From contig NZ_JAPNLJ010000007.1 in assembly GCF_026627445.1 (NCBI RefSeq), positions 119,624-183,623 of the forward strand: a DNA stretch of 64,000 bases. The letters run 5' to 3'. Position 1 is the stretch's first letter, and every line of letters begins with the position of its first letter. The position numbers and the translations under genes are program-made. This DNA is from Streptomyces sp. H27-H1 (lineage in GTDB: Bacteria; Actinomycetota; Actinomycetes; Streptomycetales; Streptomycetaceae). The notes under the pieces are model-generated. The model had not been told where the DNA came from and did no database searches. It saw nothing but the letters and a program-made list of their open reading frames with translations. Positions 34,746 through 43,314 of the stretch are shown here, in pieces.

Positions 34746-35557
34746 GCCGAAGGACGCCCGGAGCGTCCGACGGGGGTGGCTTCGCGGACGGGGCCCGGCT
34801 CTGGCTGGAAGGCCTGGGCGGGCTCCGCAACGCGGTGCGCCAGGAGCTCGTCGGCCGTCAGGTCGACGAGCAGATCGCGCACCGCTTCCCCGTCGGGCAG
34901 CGGCTGCGTGTCCTCGACGTCGGCATGGGCCAGGGCACCCAGTCCCTGCGCCTGGCCCGCGCCGGGCACATGGTGACCGGGCTGGAACAGGATCCGGCCA
35001 TGCTGGCCGTCGCCCGTGAGGTGCTGGCCGCCGAACCCGCCGGGATCCAGGACCGCGTCCGCCTCATGGAGGGCGACGGCCGGGAGACCGGCGCGCACTT
35101 CCTGCCGGGCAGCTTCGACGTCGTGCTCTGCCACGGCGTCCTCATGTACGTGCCCGAGCCGGACGCCATGCTCGCCGGGCTCGCCCGGATGCTGGCCCCC
35201 GGCGGACTGCTGTCCCTGCTGGTGCGCAACGGCGACGCCCTCGCCATGCGCCCCGGCCTGCACGGCGACTGGACGGCCGCGCTGGCGGCCTTCGACACCG
35301 TCGACTACACGAACCGGCTGGGCCTGGACGTACGCGCCGACCGGCTGGCCACACTGACCGCGACCCTGTCCGGGATCGGTGCTCCGCTGCAGACCTGGTA
35401 CGGCGTACGCGTCTTCACCGACGGCACCGAGGCCGCGGACAAGTTCCCCGCCGACGCGGAGCTGGAGCAGCTGCTCGCCGCCGAGGACCGCGCCGGGCGG
35501 ACCGACCCCTACCGCGGGGTCGCCGCGCTGCTGCACCTGTGCGGCGTACGGGGCTGA
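34742..35557 (+). CDS. SAM-dependent class I methyltransferase (possible CTG start)
   Basis: About 271 residues with the class I SAM-binding motifs VLDVGMGQGTQSLRLA (motif I, near 54-70), VTGLEQDP (motif II) and SFDVVLCHGVLMY (motif IV), then GGLLSLLVRN. The substrate is unknown; the layout resembles small-molecule or tRNA-modifying CmoM-type enzymes. In the coding frame there is no ATG/GTG/TTG between the DUF3043 stop and the conserved region. CTG at 34742, overlapping that stop (CTGA) and preceded by GGGGAA, is the best local start. An in-frame upstream start inside DUF3043 (to 34556) is the alternative. Confidence 0.75.
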   Translation: MSRRTPGASDGGGFADGARLWLEGLGGLRNAVRQELVGRQVDEQIAHRFPVGQRLRVLDVGMGQGTQSLRLARAGHMVTGLEQDPAMLAVAREVLAAEPAGIQDRVRLMEGDGRETGAHFLPGSFDVVLCHGVLMYVPEPDAMLAGLARMLAPGGLLSLLVRNGDALAMRPGLHGDWTAALAAFDTVDYTNRLGLDVRADRLATLTATLSGIGAPLQTWYGVRVFTDGTEAADKFPADAELEQLLAAEDRAGRTDPYRGVAALLHLCGVRG

Positions 35558-35582
35558 GCCCCGGAGCACCCATGAACACGGC

Positions 35583-35613
35583 AGAGCCCGGACCCCCGAG
35601 GGGTCCGGGCTCT
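35583..35613. terminator. Bidirectional terminator
   Basis: A 14-bp perfect stem (agagcccggacccc / ggggtccgggctct) lies between the methyltransferase gene (+) and the small protein gene (-). Confidence 0.7.
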
Positions 35614-35651
35614 CGCACACCCGCGGGCCGGTCAGTGCCGGTCGGGGCCGC

Positions 35652-35864
35652 TCAGAGCGCAGCGGCCTCGCTCAGGCTCATCGTGTACAGCTGGACCCCG
35701 CTGTCGTCGGACAGCTTCACCTGCTCCGTACCGCCCTCCAGCAGGTCCTTCCAGTACTCGCCGATCCAGGATTCGGCGTCCCCCTGCGTGGTGAACTCCT
35801 CCGGCACCACCGACGGGCTCGTCTCACTGCCGTCGGCCGCCTCGAACCGCCACGTCCACGCCAT
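35652..35864 (-). CDS. Small acidic hypothetical protein
   Basis: A 70-residue acidic protein beginning MAWTWRFEAADG, with ESWIGEYWKDLLEGGTEQVKL in the middle. Small proteins with this pattern are common in Streptomyces and their function is unknown. The start has GGAGG 6 nt upstream. It is convergent with the methyltransferase gene and divergent from the cobU fusion. Confidence 0.75.
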   Translation of the reverse strand: MAWTWRFEAADGSETSPSVVPEEFTTQGDAESWIGEYWKDLLEGGTEQVKLSDDSGVQLYTMSLSEAAAL

Positions 35865-35968
35865 GTCCGCCTCCGTTGCTCGCCCGCATCTCACACTCTT
35901 CTCCCCCTGAGTGTGCCCGCAGACCCACCGGGCGCGCAGCAGTCCCGGCGACGCGGGAGGATCATCCT

Positions 35969-37174
35969 GTGGAACTCACTCTGCTCGGCACCGGCACACC
36001 CGAAGGACTGCCCCGCCCCGGCTGTCCCTGCGCCGCGTGCGCGCTCTGCGTCGGGCCCCGGGCCCGCGCCGCCACCTCCGTGCTCGTGGACGGGGCGCTG
36101 CTGCTCGACCTGACGCCGGGGGCGGTGCTCGCGGGGGCCCGTGCGGGGCATTCGCTGGCCGCCGTACGGCAGGTCCTGCTGACCCATCCGCACGACGGGC
36201 CCCCCGTCGAGCTGCCGCCGGGGCTGCCGGCGGCAGGGCGGGTGCCGGACGGGCGGGAGCTCGCGGTGATCTCCGGGCACCGGGTGCGGGCGGTGCCGAT
36301 GGACGCGCCGGGCACCGGGTACGAGGTGACCGGGCCGGACGGTGCCCGGATGCTGTACCTGCCGCCGGGCGGGGCCCCGGCCGGGACCTCGGGCACGAGC
36401 GGGCGGCGCCCGTACGACGTGGTCCTCGCGGACGTGCTCGGCCGGCCCGAGGCGCTGGCGAGGCTGCGGGCGAGCGGATCGGTGGGCCCGGGGACGGACG
36501 TGATCGCCGTCCACCTGGACCACGACACCCCGCCGGGAGCGGAACTGGAGCGCCGGTGCGCGGCGGCGGGCGCAAGGACGGTGCCGGACGGGACCACGGT
36601 GGCGGCCGGGGAGTACCGGCCGGCCCCGGAGGTGCCGCGGCGGACCCTGGTCCTCGGCGGGGCCCGGTCGGGCAAGTCCTTCGAGGCCGAGCGCCGGCTG
36701 ACCGGCTACCCGGAGGTCGTCTACGTGGCCACGGGCGGTACGCGCGAGGGCGACGCGGAGTGGGGTGCGCGGGTCGGGCTGCACCGGGAGCGCAGGCCCG
36801 CGTCCTGGCGGACGGAGGAGACCTGCGATCTGGTGCCGCTGCTGGAGCAGGAGGGGCCGGCGCTGCTGATCGACTGCCTGGCGCTGTGGCTCACGGACGC
36901 GATGGACCGGGTGGGGGCCTGGGACGACTCGGTGTGGGCGGACAAGGGCGCCAGGGAGCTGCGGGAACGGACCGCGGAGCTCGTGGCCGCCGTCCGCGCG
37001 ACCCGCCGCCCGGTGGTGCTGGTCAGCAACGAGGTCGGCTCGGGCGTGGTTCCCGCGACCGCGTCGGGGCGCCGGTTCCGGGACGAGCTGGGGCGGCTGA
37101 ACGCGGGGGTCGCCGGGGAGTGCGAGCACGTCCTGCTGGTGGTGGCGGGGCAGGCTCTGGTCCTGAAGCAGTAG
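35969..37174 (+). CDS. cobU: MBL-like domain fused to CobU (AdoCbi kinase/guanylyltransferase)
   Basis: A 401-residue fusion. Residues 1-210 resemble a PhnP/PqqB-type metallo-beta-lactamase fold (LGTGTPEGLPRPGCPCAAC, then LLTHPHDGPP). The HxHxDH metal motif is degraded to HPHDGP, so hydrolase activity is doubtful. Residues 225-401 are CobU: P-loop GGARSGKS (230-237), VYVATGGTREGDAEW, and HRERRPASW with the guanylylated His272. CobU phosphorylates adenosylcobinamide and then attaches GMP from GTP. The GTG start has GGGAGG 8 nt upstream. cobT follows 75 nt later. Confidence 0.9.
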   Translation: MELTLLGTGTPEGLPRPGCPCAACALCVGPRARAATSVLVDGALLLDLTPGAVLAGARAGHSLAAVRQVLLTHPHDGPPVELPPGLPAAGRVPDGRELAVISGHRVRAVPMDAPGTGYEVTGPDGARMLYLPPGGAPAGTSGTSGRRPYDVVLADVLGRPEALARLRASGSVGPGTDVIAVHLDHDTPPGAELERRCAAAGARTVPDGTTVAAGEYRPAPEVPRRTLVLGGARSGKSFEAERRLTGYPEVVYVATGGTREGDAEWGARVGLHRERRPASWRTEETCDLVPLLEQEGPALLIDCLALWLTDAMDRVGAWDDSVWADKGARELRERTAELVAAVRATRRPVVLVSNEVGSGVVPATASGRRFRDELGRLNAGVAGECEHVLLVVAGQALVLKQ

Positions 37175-37248
37175 CCGCCCGCGCCGGCAACCACGCCCGG
37201 CGCACGGACCGTTCTGGCGCCCTGGGGGGCCGCTGTACCCTCTGCAAA

Positions 37249-38310
37249 ATGACCACGCTGAATCTCGACGACTTCTCCGATCTGATCGAGCGCCCCGACG
37301 GGGGCGTCCGGCGTGACGCCGAGGAACGCCGTGAACGGCTGGCCGTGCCGGTCGGGGCGCTGGGGCGGCTCGACGAACTCGCCGAGTGGCTCGCCGCCGC
37401 GCAGGGGCAGGTGCCGGTCAAGCCGATCGAGCGGCCGCGGGTCGTGCTGTTCGCCGCCGACCACGGGGTGGCCGCCGAGGGGGTTTCCGTACGGCCCGCC
37501 GGCAGCGCCCACGAGCTGGTACGGGCCGTACTCGACGGCCGGAGCCCGGTGGCGGTCCTGGCCGGGCGCTTCGGTGCCTCCGTACGGATCGTGGACGCCG
37601 GACTGGCCTGTGATCCGGCGCTGCTGCCGGAGGAGGTCACCCGGCACCGGATCCGCAGCGGCAGCGGGCGGATCGACGTGGAGGACGCGCTCACGGCCGA
37701 GGAGGCCGCCGCCGCCCTGCGGCTCGGGATGCGGATCGCGGACGAGGAGGCGGACTCCGGAACCGATCTGGTCGTTCTCGGGGACCTGAGCGTCGGCGGG
37801 ACCACCGTCGCCGCGACACTCATCGCCGCCCTGTGCGGTACCGACGCCTCCGTGGTCACCGGCCGCGGCGGTACCCCGATCGACGACCTGACCTGGATGC
37901 GCAAGTGTGCGGCGATCCGCGACGCGCTGCGACGCGCCCGGCCCGTCCTCGGGGATCAGGTCGCGCTGCTCGCCGCGGTCGGCGGTGCGGACGTCGCCGC
38001 GATCACCGGTTTCCTGCTCCAGTGCGCGGTGCGCCGCACCCCCGTGATCCTCGACGGGGTCGTCTCGGCGGCCTGTGGGCTGGTGGCCCAGCGAGCCGCT
38101 TTCCGGGCCCCGGACTGGTGGCTGGCCGGGCAGGCCAGCGGGGAGCCCGGCCAGGCGAAGGCTTTGGACCGGATGGCACTCAACCCCGTGCTCGACCACG
38201 GCGTCACTGTGGGAGAAGGAACCGGGGCACTGTTGGCTCTTCCCCTCGTCCAGGCGGCCGCCGCACTCGCGGCGGAGCTGCCCGAGCGAGCGGCCGAGCC
38301 GACCGGATGA
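37249..38310 (+). CDS. cobT: Nicotinate-nucleotide--dimethylbenzimidazole phosphoribosyltransferase
   Basis: Makes alpha-ribazole phosphate, the lower ligand of cobalamin. The protein has 353 residues. Family features are the N-terminal GALGRLDELAEWLA, FAADHGVAAEGVSVRPAG, GDLSVGGTTVAATL, MALNPVLDHG and the catalytic Glu in VGEGTGALLALPLVQAA. TACCCT lies 7 nt before the ATG and no ribosome-binding site is seen, suggesting a separate leaderless transcript despite following cobU. No cobalamin riboswitch was recognised. Confidence 0.93.
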   Translation: MTTLNLDDFSDLIERPDGGVRRDAEERRERLAVPVGALGRLDELAEWLAAAQGQVPVKPIERPRVVLFAADHGVAAEGVSVRPAGSAHELVRAVLDGRSPVAVLAGRFGASVRIVDAGLACDPALLPEEVTRHRIRSGSGRIDVEDALTAEEAAAALRLGMRIADEEADSGTDLVVLGDLSVGGTTVAATLIAALCGTDASVVTGRGGTPIDDLTWMRKCAAIRDALRRARPVLGDQVALLAAVGGADVAAITGFLLQCAVRRTPVILDGVVSAACGLVAQRAAFRAPDWWLAGQASGEPGQAKALDRMALNPVLDHGVTVGEGTGALLALPLVQAAAALAAELPERAAEPTG

Positions 38311-38392
38311 GTCACCGGGGCCCGCGGTTCCGACCAGGCCGCGGTACTCCGGATTCCAGCACGGACCGCGATGCCCCATATCATCGCTTTTT

Positions 38393-40330
38393 ATGGGAGA
38401 GGTCCGTTTGACCAGCGCAGAGACCGAGCGGAAGACCGACCGAGGAACCGGTGGGGATCCGAACGGCAGAGGCAAGACGGGGGCCGGCCGGGATCCCGGC
38501 CAGGGCAACGCCCAGACGAACGCACAGGCCGGCCAGGGGAACACCCGGGGATCCGGCCGGGGAAGCGTGCGGTCACGGCGCAGCGCCACCTTCGCGGTGT
38601 GGTACTTGCGCGCCGTCACCTTCGTCAACCTGCTCAGCGCGGTGTGGTTCTCGCTCGGCCAGGACCTGCGCCGGCACAGCACCGCCGATTTCTACACTCC
38701 GTACCTGCTCACGGCGGGCTTCGCCTCCGCGGCGTTCTCGCTGTTGCTCACCGTCACCATGGGCCGCCGCAAGCGCGCGGCCTGGATTCTGAACCTCGTC
38801 CTCAGCGGACTGCTGCTGCTGGCCTTCGCCATGGCCGCCGTCGCCTCCTTCACCCCGTGCTCGGGGGGGAGTTACGAGTTCTGCTATCCGGAGTTCCGCG
38901 TCCATCCGCAGAACTGGGTGGCCTTCGGGCTGACGGTGCTCTTCGTCGGCTCGCTGCTGCTGGGGCGCCGGGAGTTCTACGCCAAGGGTGACCGCTCCAA
39001 CCCGCTGCTGGCCAGCCTGGTGGCCTCCGTCGGCCTGCTGGTGACCTCGTTGGTCGCGGCCCTGCTCGTCGGCGCGACCAACACCGACCCGGACGCCGCG
39101 GACGCCACCTTCATCGCCCGCTGGCGGTACGGGGTGATGCGGCTGGTCACCCTCGCCCCGGGCGACAAGGCGTACAACACGATCACCACCCCGAGCTGGG
39201 TGGACGTGGCCATCAACGTCATGTCGACGCTGCTTCTGCTCGCCGTGCTGTTCGCGGCCTTCCGTTCGCGCCGCGCCGTGGACCCGATCGGCGAGGAGGA
39301 CGAGGAGAAGCTGCGCGCCCTGCTCGCCAAGCACGGTGACCGCGACTCGCTCGGCTACTTCGCGCTGCGCCGCGAGAAGTCCGTCATCTGGTCCCCCACG
39401 GGCAAGGCCGCGGTCACCTACCGCGTCGTCGGCGGGGTCTCGCTGGCCTCCGGCGACCCGATCGGCGACCCCGAGGCCTGGCCCGGCGCCATCGATCCCT
39501 GGCTGGCCGAGGCCCGTGAGCACGGCTGGGTTCCCGCGGTGATGGGCGCGAGCGAGGAGGCCGGGCAGATCTACGCCCGGCACGGACTGGACGCACTGGA
39601 GCTGGGCGACGAGGCCATCGTCGAGACCGCCGAGTTCACCCTGGAGGGCCGCGCCATGCGGACCGTCCGCCAGGCGTACAACCGGGTCAAGCGCGCCGGT
39701 TACACCGTCCGGATCCGCCGCCACGCCGACATCCCGGCCGAGGAGATGGACGTACTCCTGCTGCGCGCCGACGACTGGCGCGACGGCGCGACCGAGCGCG
39801 GCTTCTCGATGGCACTGGGCCGGCTGGGCGATCCCGACGACGGCCAGTGCGTGATGCTGGAGTGCTTCGACGGCTCCGGCGAGCTGCGGGCCGTGCTGTC
39901 CTTCGTGCCCTGGGGGCCCAAGGGCCTGTCGCTGGATCTGATGCGCCGCGACCGGGATTCCGAGAACGGTCTGATGGAGTTCATGGTCATCGAACTCCTG
40001 GAGCGCTCAAGGGAGATCGGGGTCACACAGGTCTCGCTGAACTTCGCGATGTTCCGTTCCGTCTTCGAGCGCGGCTCGAGGCTCGGCGCCGGTCCGGTGC
40101 TGCGCATGTGGCGGTCGCTGCTGAGCTTCTTCTCGCGCTGGTGGCAGATCGAGTCCCTCTACCGGGCCAACGCCAAATACCGGCCGATCTGGGAACCGCG
40201 GTTCATGCTCTTCGAGAAGAGTTCGGACCTGCTGCGGATCGGTATCGCGGCGGGCCGGGCCGAGGGCTTCCTGGAAGCACCGGGGCTGCCGAAGTGGATG
40301 CACCGCAGACATCTGGAGAGCAAGCGTTGA
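38393..40330 (+). CDS. MprF-like protein (DUF2156 aminoacyl-phospholipid synthase-type)
   Basis: About 645 residues. A low-complexity Gly/Gln/Asn-rich N-terminus (about 1-60) is followed by about six transmembrane helices (65-270) and a cytosolic C-terminal domain of two GNAT-like folds: SLGYFALRREKSVIWSP, VSLASGDPIGDPEAWPGAI, SLDLMRRD and SLNFAMFRSVFERG. This is the DUF2156/MprF C-terminal domain that transfers Lys or Ala from tRNA to phosphatidylglycerol, lowering surface charge. ATG at 38393 follows TATCAT by 8 nt (leaderless); TTG at 38408 behind GGGAGAGG is an alternative start. Its stop overlaps the next gene (TTGA). Confidence 0.85.
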   Translation: MGEVRLTSAETERKTDRGTGGDPNGRGKTGAGRDPGQGNAQTNAQAGQGNTRGSGRGSVRSRRSATFAVWYLRAVTFVNLLSAVWFSLGQDLRRHSTADFYTPYLLTAGFASAAFSLLLTVTMGRRKRAAWILNLVLSGLLLLAFAMAAVASFTPCSGGSYEFCYPEFRVHPQNWVAFGLTVLFVGSLLLGRREFYAKGDRSNPLLASLVASVGLLVTSLVAALLVGATNTDPDAADATFIARWRYGVMRLVTLAPGDKAYNTITTPSWVDVAINVMSTLLLLAVLFAAFRSRRAVDPIGEEDEEKLRALLAKHGDRDSLGYFALRREKSVIWSPTGKAAVTYRVVGGVSLASGDPIGDPEAWPGAIDPWLAEAREHGWVPAVMGASEEAGQIYARHGLDALELGDEAIVETAEFTLEGRAMRTVRQAYNRVKRAGYTVRIRRHADIPAEEMDVLLLRADDWRDGATERGFSMALGRLGDPDDGQCVMLECFDGSGELRAVLSFVPWGPKGLSLDLMRRDRDSENGLMEFMVIELLERSREIGVTQVSLNFAMFRSVFERGSRLGAGPVLRMWRSLLSFFSRWWQIESLYRANAKYRPIWEPRFMLFEKSSDLLRIGIAAGRAEGFLEAPGLPKWMHRRHLESKR

Positions 40331-41085
40331 CCACTTCCTCACTGCGGCGGTTCGCCCGCCGCGAGTGGGGGCCCCTGTACCGGACGGTCCGGGACGCGCT
40401 CGTCCGCGACAAGTGGCGGGCGATCCCGATGACCCTCGGCGCGGTCTGCCTGACCATGGTCTTCCAGATCGTGCAGCAGACGTCATGGGGCTTCCAGCCG
40501 GTCCAGGACCTCGGGTCGGTCAAAGCCGTCGACCCGCTCTGGCTGGCCCTGCTGCGAACGCCGCTGTCGCTGTTCGTGCCCGCGCTGGACCTGCCGGTGT
40601 GGGGTGCGCTCGCCCAGATCCTGCTCGTCTTCGGGATCTCGGAGATCTGCATCGGCTGGTGGCGCACGCTGGTCATCGGCTACGTGGCCACCCTGGCCGG
40701 GACCACGTACGCGCGGATCGGCCTCTCGCTCGGCCCCGACCACCCCTTCGGCCTGCCGGAGTCGGACAAGATCGTCAACGACACCGGGCCCTCGGCGGCG
40801 GTGGTCGGGCTCGCCGTCTACGTCTGCTGGCGCTACCGGGCCTACCTGACCGGCTCCCTCGTCATCCTGGTGATGATCGGCGAGCTGCTCTTCAAGGACA
40901 ACCTGGCGGGCAAGGAACACCTGGCCGCCATCGCCTCGGTGATGCTGATCTGCCTGGTCCGCGCGAAGTGGGGCCCGGAGCGCTCCCGGACCCCGCTGGG
41001 GCCGCGCCCGGCCCCGGTCCCGCCCGCGCCGCCTCCCCCGCCGCCGCCTCCGGCCTCGCCTCCCGCCCCGCCGCCCAGGGTCTGA
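40327..41085 (+). CDS. Rhomboid-like membrane protein coupled to the MprF-like gene
   Basis: A 252-residue protein with about six transmembrane helices. A basic N-terminus (LRRFARREWGPLYRTVRDALVRDKWR) is followed by helices to about residue 220, with GISEICIGWWRTLVIGYV and GPSAAVVGLAVYVCWRYRAY. The layout resembles rhomboid-like proteins, but the GxSG serine motif is absent (GPSAA instead), so it is probably not a protease. The C-terminus is almost pure Pro/Ala. The TTG start overlaps the MprF stop and has GGAGAG upstream, so the two are co-translated. It may assist lipid modification or flipping. Confidence 0.75.
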   Translation: MTTSSLRRFARREWGPLYRTVRDALVRDKWRAIPMTLGAVCLTMVFQIVQQTSWGFQPVQDLGSVKAVDPLWLALLRTPLSLFVPALDLPVWGALAQILLVFGISEICIGWWRTLVIGYVATLAGTTYARIGLSLGPDHPFGLPESDKIVNDTGPSAAVVGLAVYVCWRYRAYLTGSLVILVMIGELLFKDNLAGKEHLAAIASVMLICLVRAKWGPERSRTPLGPRPAPVPPAPPPPPPPPASPPAPPPRV

Positions 41086-41114
41086 GAACGCGTGCGGGGC
41101 CGTACCGTATCGGG

Positions 41115-42335
41115 GTGACGACACACCTCGGGCCGTTCGCCCCCACGCGGCAGTGGATGCGGGACCATCCGCTGGCCACCGACGCCGTACTGGCGCTCGG
41201 GGCGCTCGTCGCCATGGTCGTCGGGTCCTTCGCCAACCCGCACGGGGCGCACGGGCCGACCTTCGGAACCCGCACCCCCGAGCCGTTCTCGCTGGTCCTC
41301 ATGGTGCTCGGCGCCGCCGCCCTGGTGCTGCGGCGCCGGCGGCAGGGCGCCGTGCTGGCCGTGACCATCGGGCTGTCGCTGCTGGAACTGTCCACCGGGG
41401 AGCCGCGGGCACCCGTCGCCATGTGCACGGTGATCTCCCTGTACACGGTGGCCTCCCGCACCGACCGGCCCACCACCTGGCGGCTCGGCCTGCTCACCAT
41501 GGCCGGGCTGACGGGTGTGGCCATGCTGGCCGGCCCCCTGCCCTGGTACGCGCAGGAGAACATCGGCATCTTCGCCTGGACCGGCATGGCCGCGGCCGCC
41601 GGGGACGCGGTGCGCAGCCGGCGGGCGTTCATCGACGCCATTCAGGAGCGGGCCGAACGCGCCGAGCGGACCCGCGAGGAGGAGGCCCGGCGCCGGGTCG
41701 CCGAGGAGCGGCTGCGGATCGCCCGGGACCTCCACGACGTGGTGGCCCATCACATCGCCCTGGTCAACGTGCAGGCGGGGGTGGCCGCGCACGTCATGGA
41801 CAAGCGCCCGGACCAGGCCAAGGAGGCCCTGGCGCACGTACGGGACGCCAGCCGATCGGCGCTGAACGAGCTGCGGGCGACCGTCGGGCTGCTGCGCCAG
41901 TCCGGCGACCCGGAGGCTCCGACCGAGCCCGCGCCCGGTCTCGCGGTCCTCGACGACCTGGCGGGGACCTTCCGGCACGCCGGGCTCCCGGTGAAGGTCA
42001 TGGTGCAGCTGGAGCACGGCCCGGGCCCGCTGCCCGCCGCCGTGGACCTGGTGGCGTACCGGGTGATCCAGGAGGCGCTGACCAATGTCCGCAAGCACGC
42101 GGGCCCGGGGGCCTGCGCCGAGGTCAGTGTGGTGCGGGTGGGCGGCTCGGTGGAGGTGACCGTGCTGGACGACGGGGGCTCCTCGGCGGATTCCTCGCCG
42201 CAGCCCCGCGATCCCGGCGGCGGGCACGGCCTGCTCGGCATGCGCGAGCGGGCCGTGGCCCTGGGCGGCTCCTGCTTCGCCGGGCCCCGCTTCGGGGGCG
42301 GCTACCGGGTCCACGCGATCCTTCCGGTGGCCTGA
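41115..42335 (+). CDS. NarL-type sensor histidine kinase without adjacent regulator
   Basis: A 406-residue sensor with four to five N-terminal transmembrane helices (about 22-40, 58-73, 79-92, 100-115, 128-160) and no large extracellular domain. A dimerisation domain (HisKA_3) has His207 in RIARDLHDVVAHH, and an HATPase domain carries EALTNVRKHAG (N box), VLDDGG and GHGLLGMRERA. It belongs to the DesK/NarX subclass, expected to pair with a LuxR-type response regulator. None is adjacent; the orphan NarL-type regulator at 30144-30860 is a candidate partner. TACCGT ends 6 nt before the GTG, suggesting a leaderless mRNA. Confidence 0.9.
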   Translation: MTTHLGPFAPTRQWMRDHPLATDAVLALGALVAMVVGSFANPHGAHGPTFGTRTPEPFSLVLMVLGAAALVLRRRRQGAVLAVTIGLSLLELSTGEPRAPVAMCTVISLYTVASRTDRPTTWRLGLLTMAGLTGVAMLAGPLPWYAQENIGIFAWTGMAAAAGDAVRSRRAFIDAIQERAERAERTREEEARRRVAEERLRIARDLHDVVAHHIALVNVQAGVAAHVMDKRPDQAKEALAHVRDASRSALNELRATVGLLRQSGDPEAPTEPAPGLAVLDDLAGTFRHAGLPVKVMVQLEHGPGPLPAAVDLVAYRVIQEALTNVRKHAGPGACAEVSVVRVGGSVEVTVLDDGGSSADSSPQPRDPGGGHGLLGMRERAVALGGSCFAGPRFGGGYRVHAILPVA

Positions 42336-42393
42336 GCGGCACGGCTGCGGCTCCGGCGGTCCGTACGGCGGCCCCGCCGGCGGCCTGGTCGCC

Positions 42394-42429
42394 GGTCTCT
42401 TCACCGGTCTCTTCGGCGGTCTCTTCGGC
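42394..42429. repeat. Tandem 12-bp repeat (ggtctcttcggc) x3
   Basis: Three head-to-tail copies (the first ends in acc) lie between the kinase stop and the GH114 stop. It is non-coding. Confidence 0.75.
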
Positions 42430-42438
42430 GGTCGGCGC

Positions 42439-43314
42439 TCAGCAGGCCTTCCGCCAGGCGCCGAGGTCGTACTTCTTCTCCAGCGAGCTCAGCTTGAGTT
42501 CGCGCGTCCCGGCGCAGAACCGGTTCGCCGGAATCTCGTACTCCACGTGGAAGACCGCCTTGCCCGCCGCGATGAACGGGGTCAGCCGTCCGCACTCGTC
42601 GTACTGGGCGCACTGCTCGTTGACCGCGAAGTCGAACACCCCCACCAGGTCCGGGATCTGGTCCAGGTCGTTCTTCAGCCCGGCCGACAGCCCCCGGTCG
42701 TGCGCGAGTTTGGCGATCAGCCGGTTGTACTTCAGCTGGTCCTCGGCCGTGAGCGGGAACCCGGACTTGTTGCGGTAGGCGTCCATGTTGTCCGGCTCCA
42801 CCGCGTCGAAGCCCTTGTCCCGGCACATGTCGAACCGCTTGGCGATCAGCGGTTCCAGCTCCGCGAGCCGCCGGATGTCGAGCCAGCGCTCGCCCTCCCA
42901 GCCGTTGCCCTCCCCGCGCAGGGCCTGCGGGAAGGCCCCGGCGTCCGGCCGGAAATCCTCCCAGGCACCGGTGGAGAGGTAGCAGATGGTCCGCCGGCCG
43001 GCCGCCTTCAGCTCGGCGACCTGCTCCTTGGTCGTGGTGAACCCGTCGACGTCGTAGACCGCCGCCTTCACCGAGGTGTCGAGCTTCCCGGTGAGCTGCC
43101 ACTGCCAGCTGACGCCGGGCGCCGGCTGCCAGCGCTCCCCCGGCGCCGGGGCGGGCGAGAGGTCGTCCGGCCGGTCCTCGTCCGGGTCCGGGCCGGAGGT
43201 ACAGGCCGCGAGCAGCAGGAGCGGTACGAGGACCAGCAGGCGGCGGCGGACGCAGGAGCGCGGGGACCGGCGGGTCGAGGGACGGGCGGACGGGCGGGCG
43301 GACGGGTGTCTCAT
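42439..43314 (-). CDS. GH114 endo-alpha-1,4-polygalactosaminidase lipoprotein
   Basis: A 291-residue secreted lipoprotein. An Arg/Ser-rich start, hydrophobic core and lipobox LLAAC (Cys38) lead to a TIM-barrel GH114 domain. Family hallmarks are VYDVDGF (Asp88/Asp90), RTICYLSTGAWEDFRPD, GWEGERWLDIR and GFDAVEPDNMDAY, where Glu173 and the strand-2 Asp are the likely catalytic pair. GH114 enzymes such as fungal Ega3 cut alpha-1,4-linked galactosamine chains. The ATG overlaps the spherulin-4 stop by 4 nt. It is last gene of the predicted exopolysaccharide operon and probably trims or releases polymer outside the membrane. Confidence 0.88.
   Translation of the reverse strand: MRHPSARPSARPSTRRSPRSCVRRRLLVLVPLLLLAACTSGPDPDEDRPDDLSPAPAPGERWQPAPGVSWQWQLTGKLDTSVKAAVYDVDGFTTTKEQVAELKAAGRRTICYLSTGAWEDFRPDAGAFPQALRGEGNGWEGERWLDIRRLAELEPLIAKRFDMCRDKGFDAVEPDNMDAYRNKSGFPLTAEDQLKYNRLIAKLAHDRGLSAGLKNDLDQIPDLVGVFDFAVNEQCAQYDECGRLTPFIAAGKAVFHVEYEIPANRFCAGTRELKLSSLEKKYDLGAWRKAC

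Noticed and set aside
35865..35968. Possible cobalamin riboswitch before the cobU fusion
   Set aside because: The gap of 104 nt is too short for the full element and lacks a recognisable B12 box; cobS and cobT have 70-75 nt gaps or leaderless-type starts.
42336..42438. Coding extension of the kinase or GH114 gene through the 12-bp repeats
   Set aside because: Both genes have stop codons outside the repeat and the repeats encode only low-complexity sequence.
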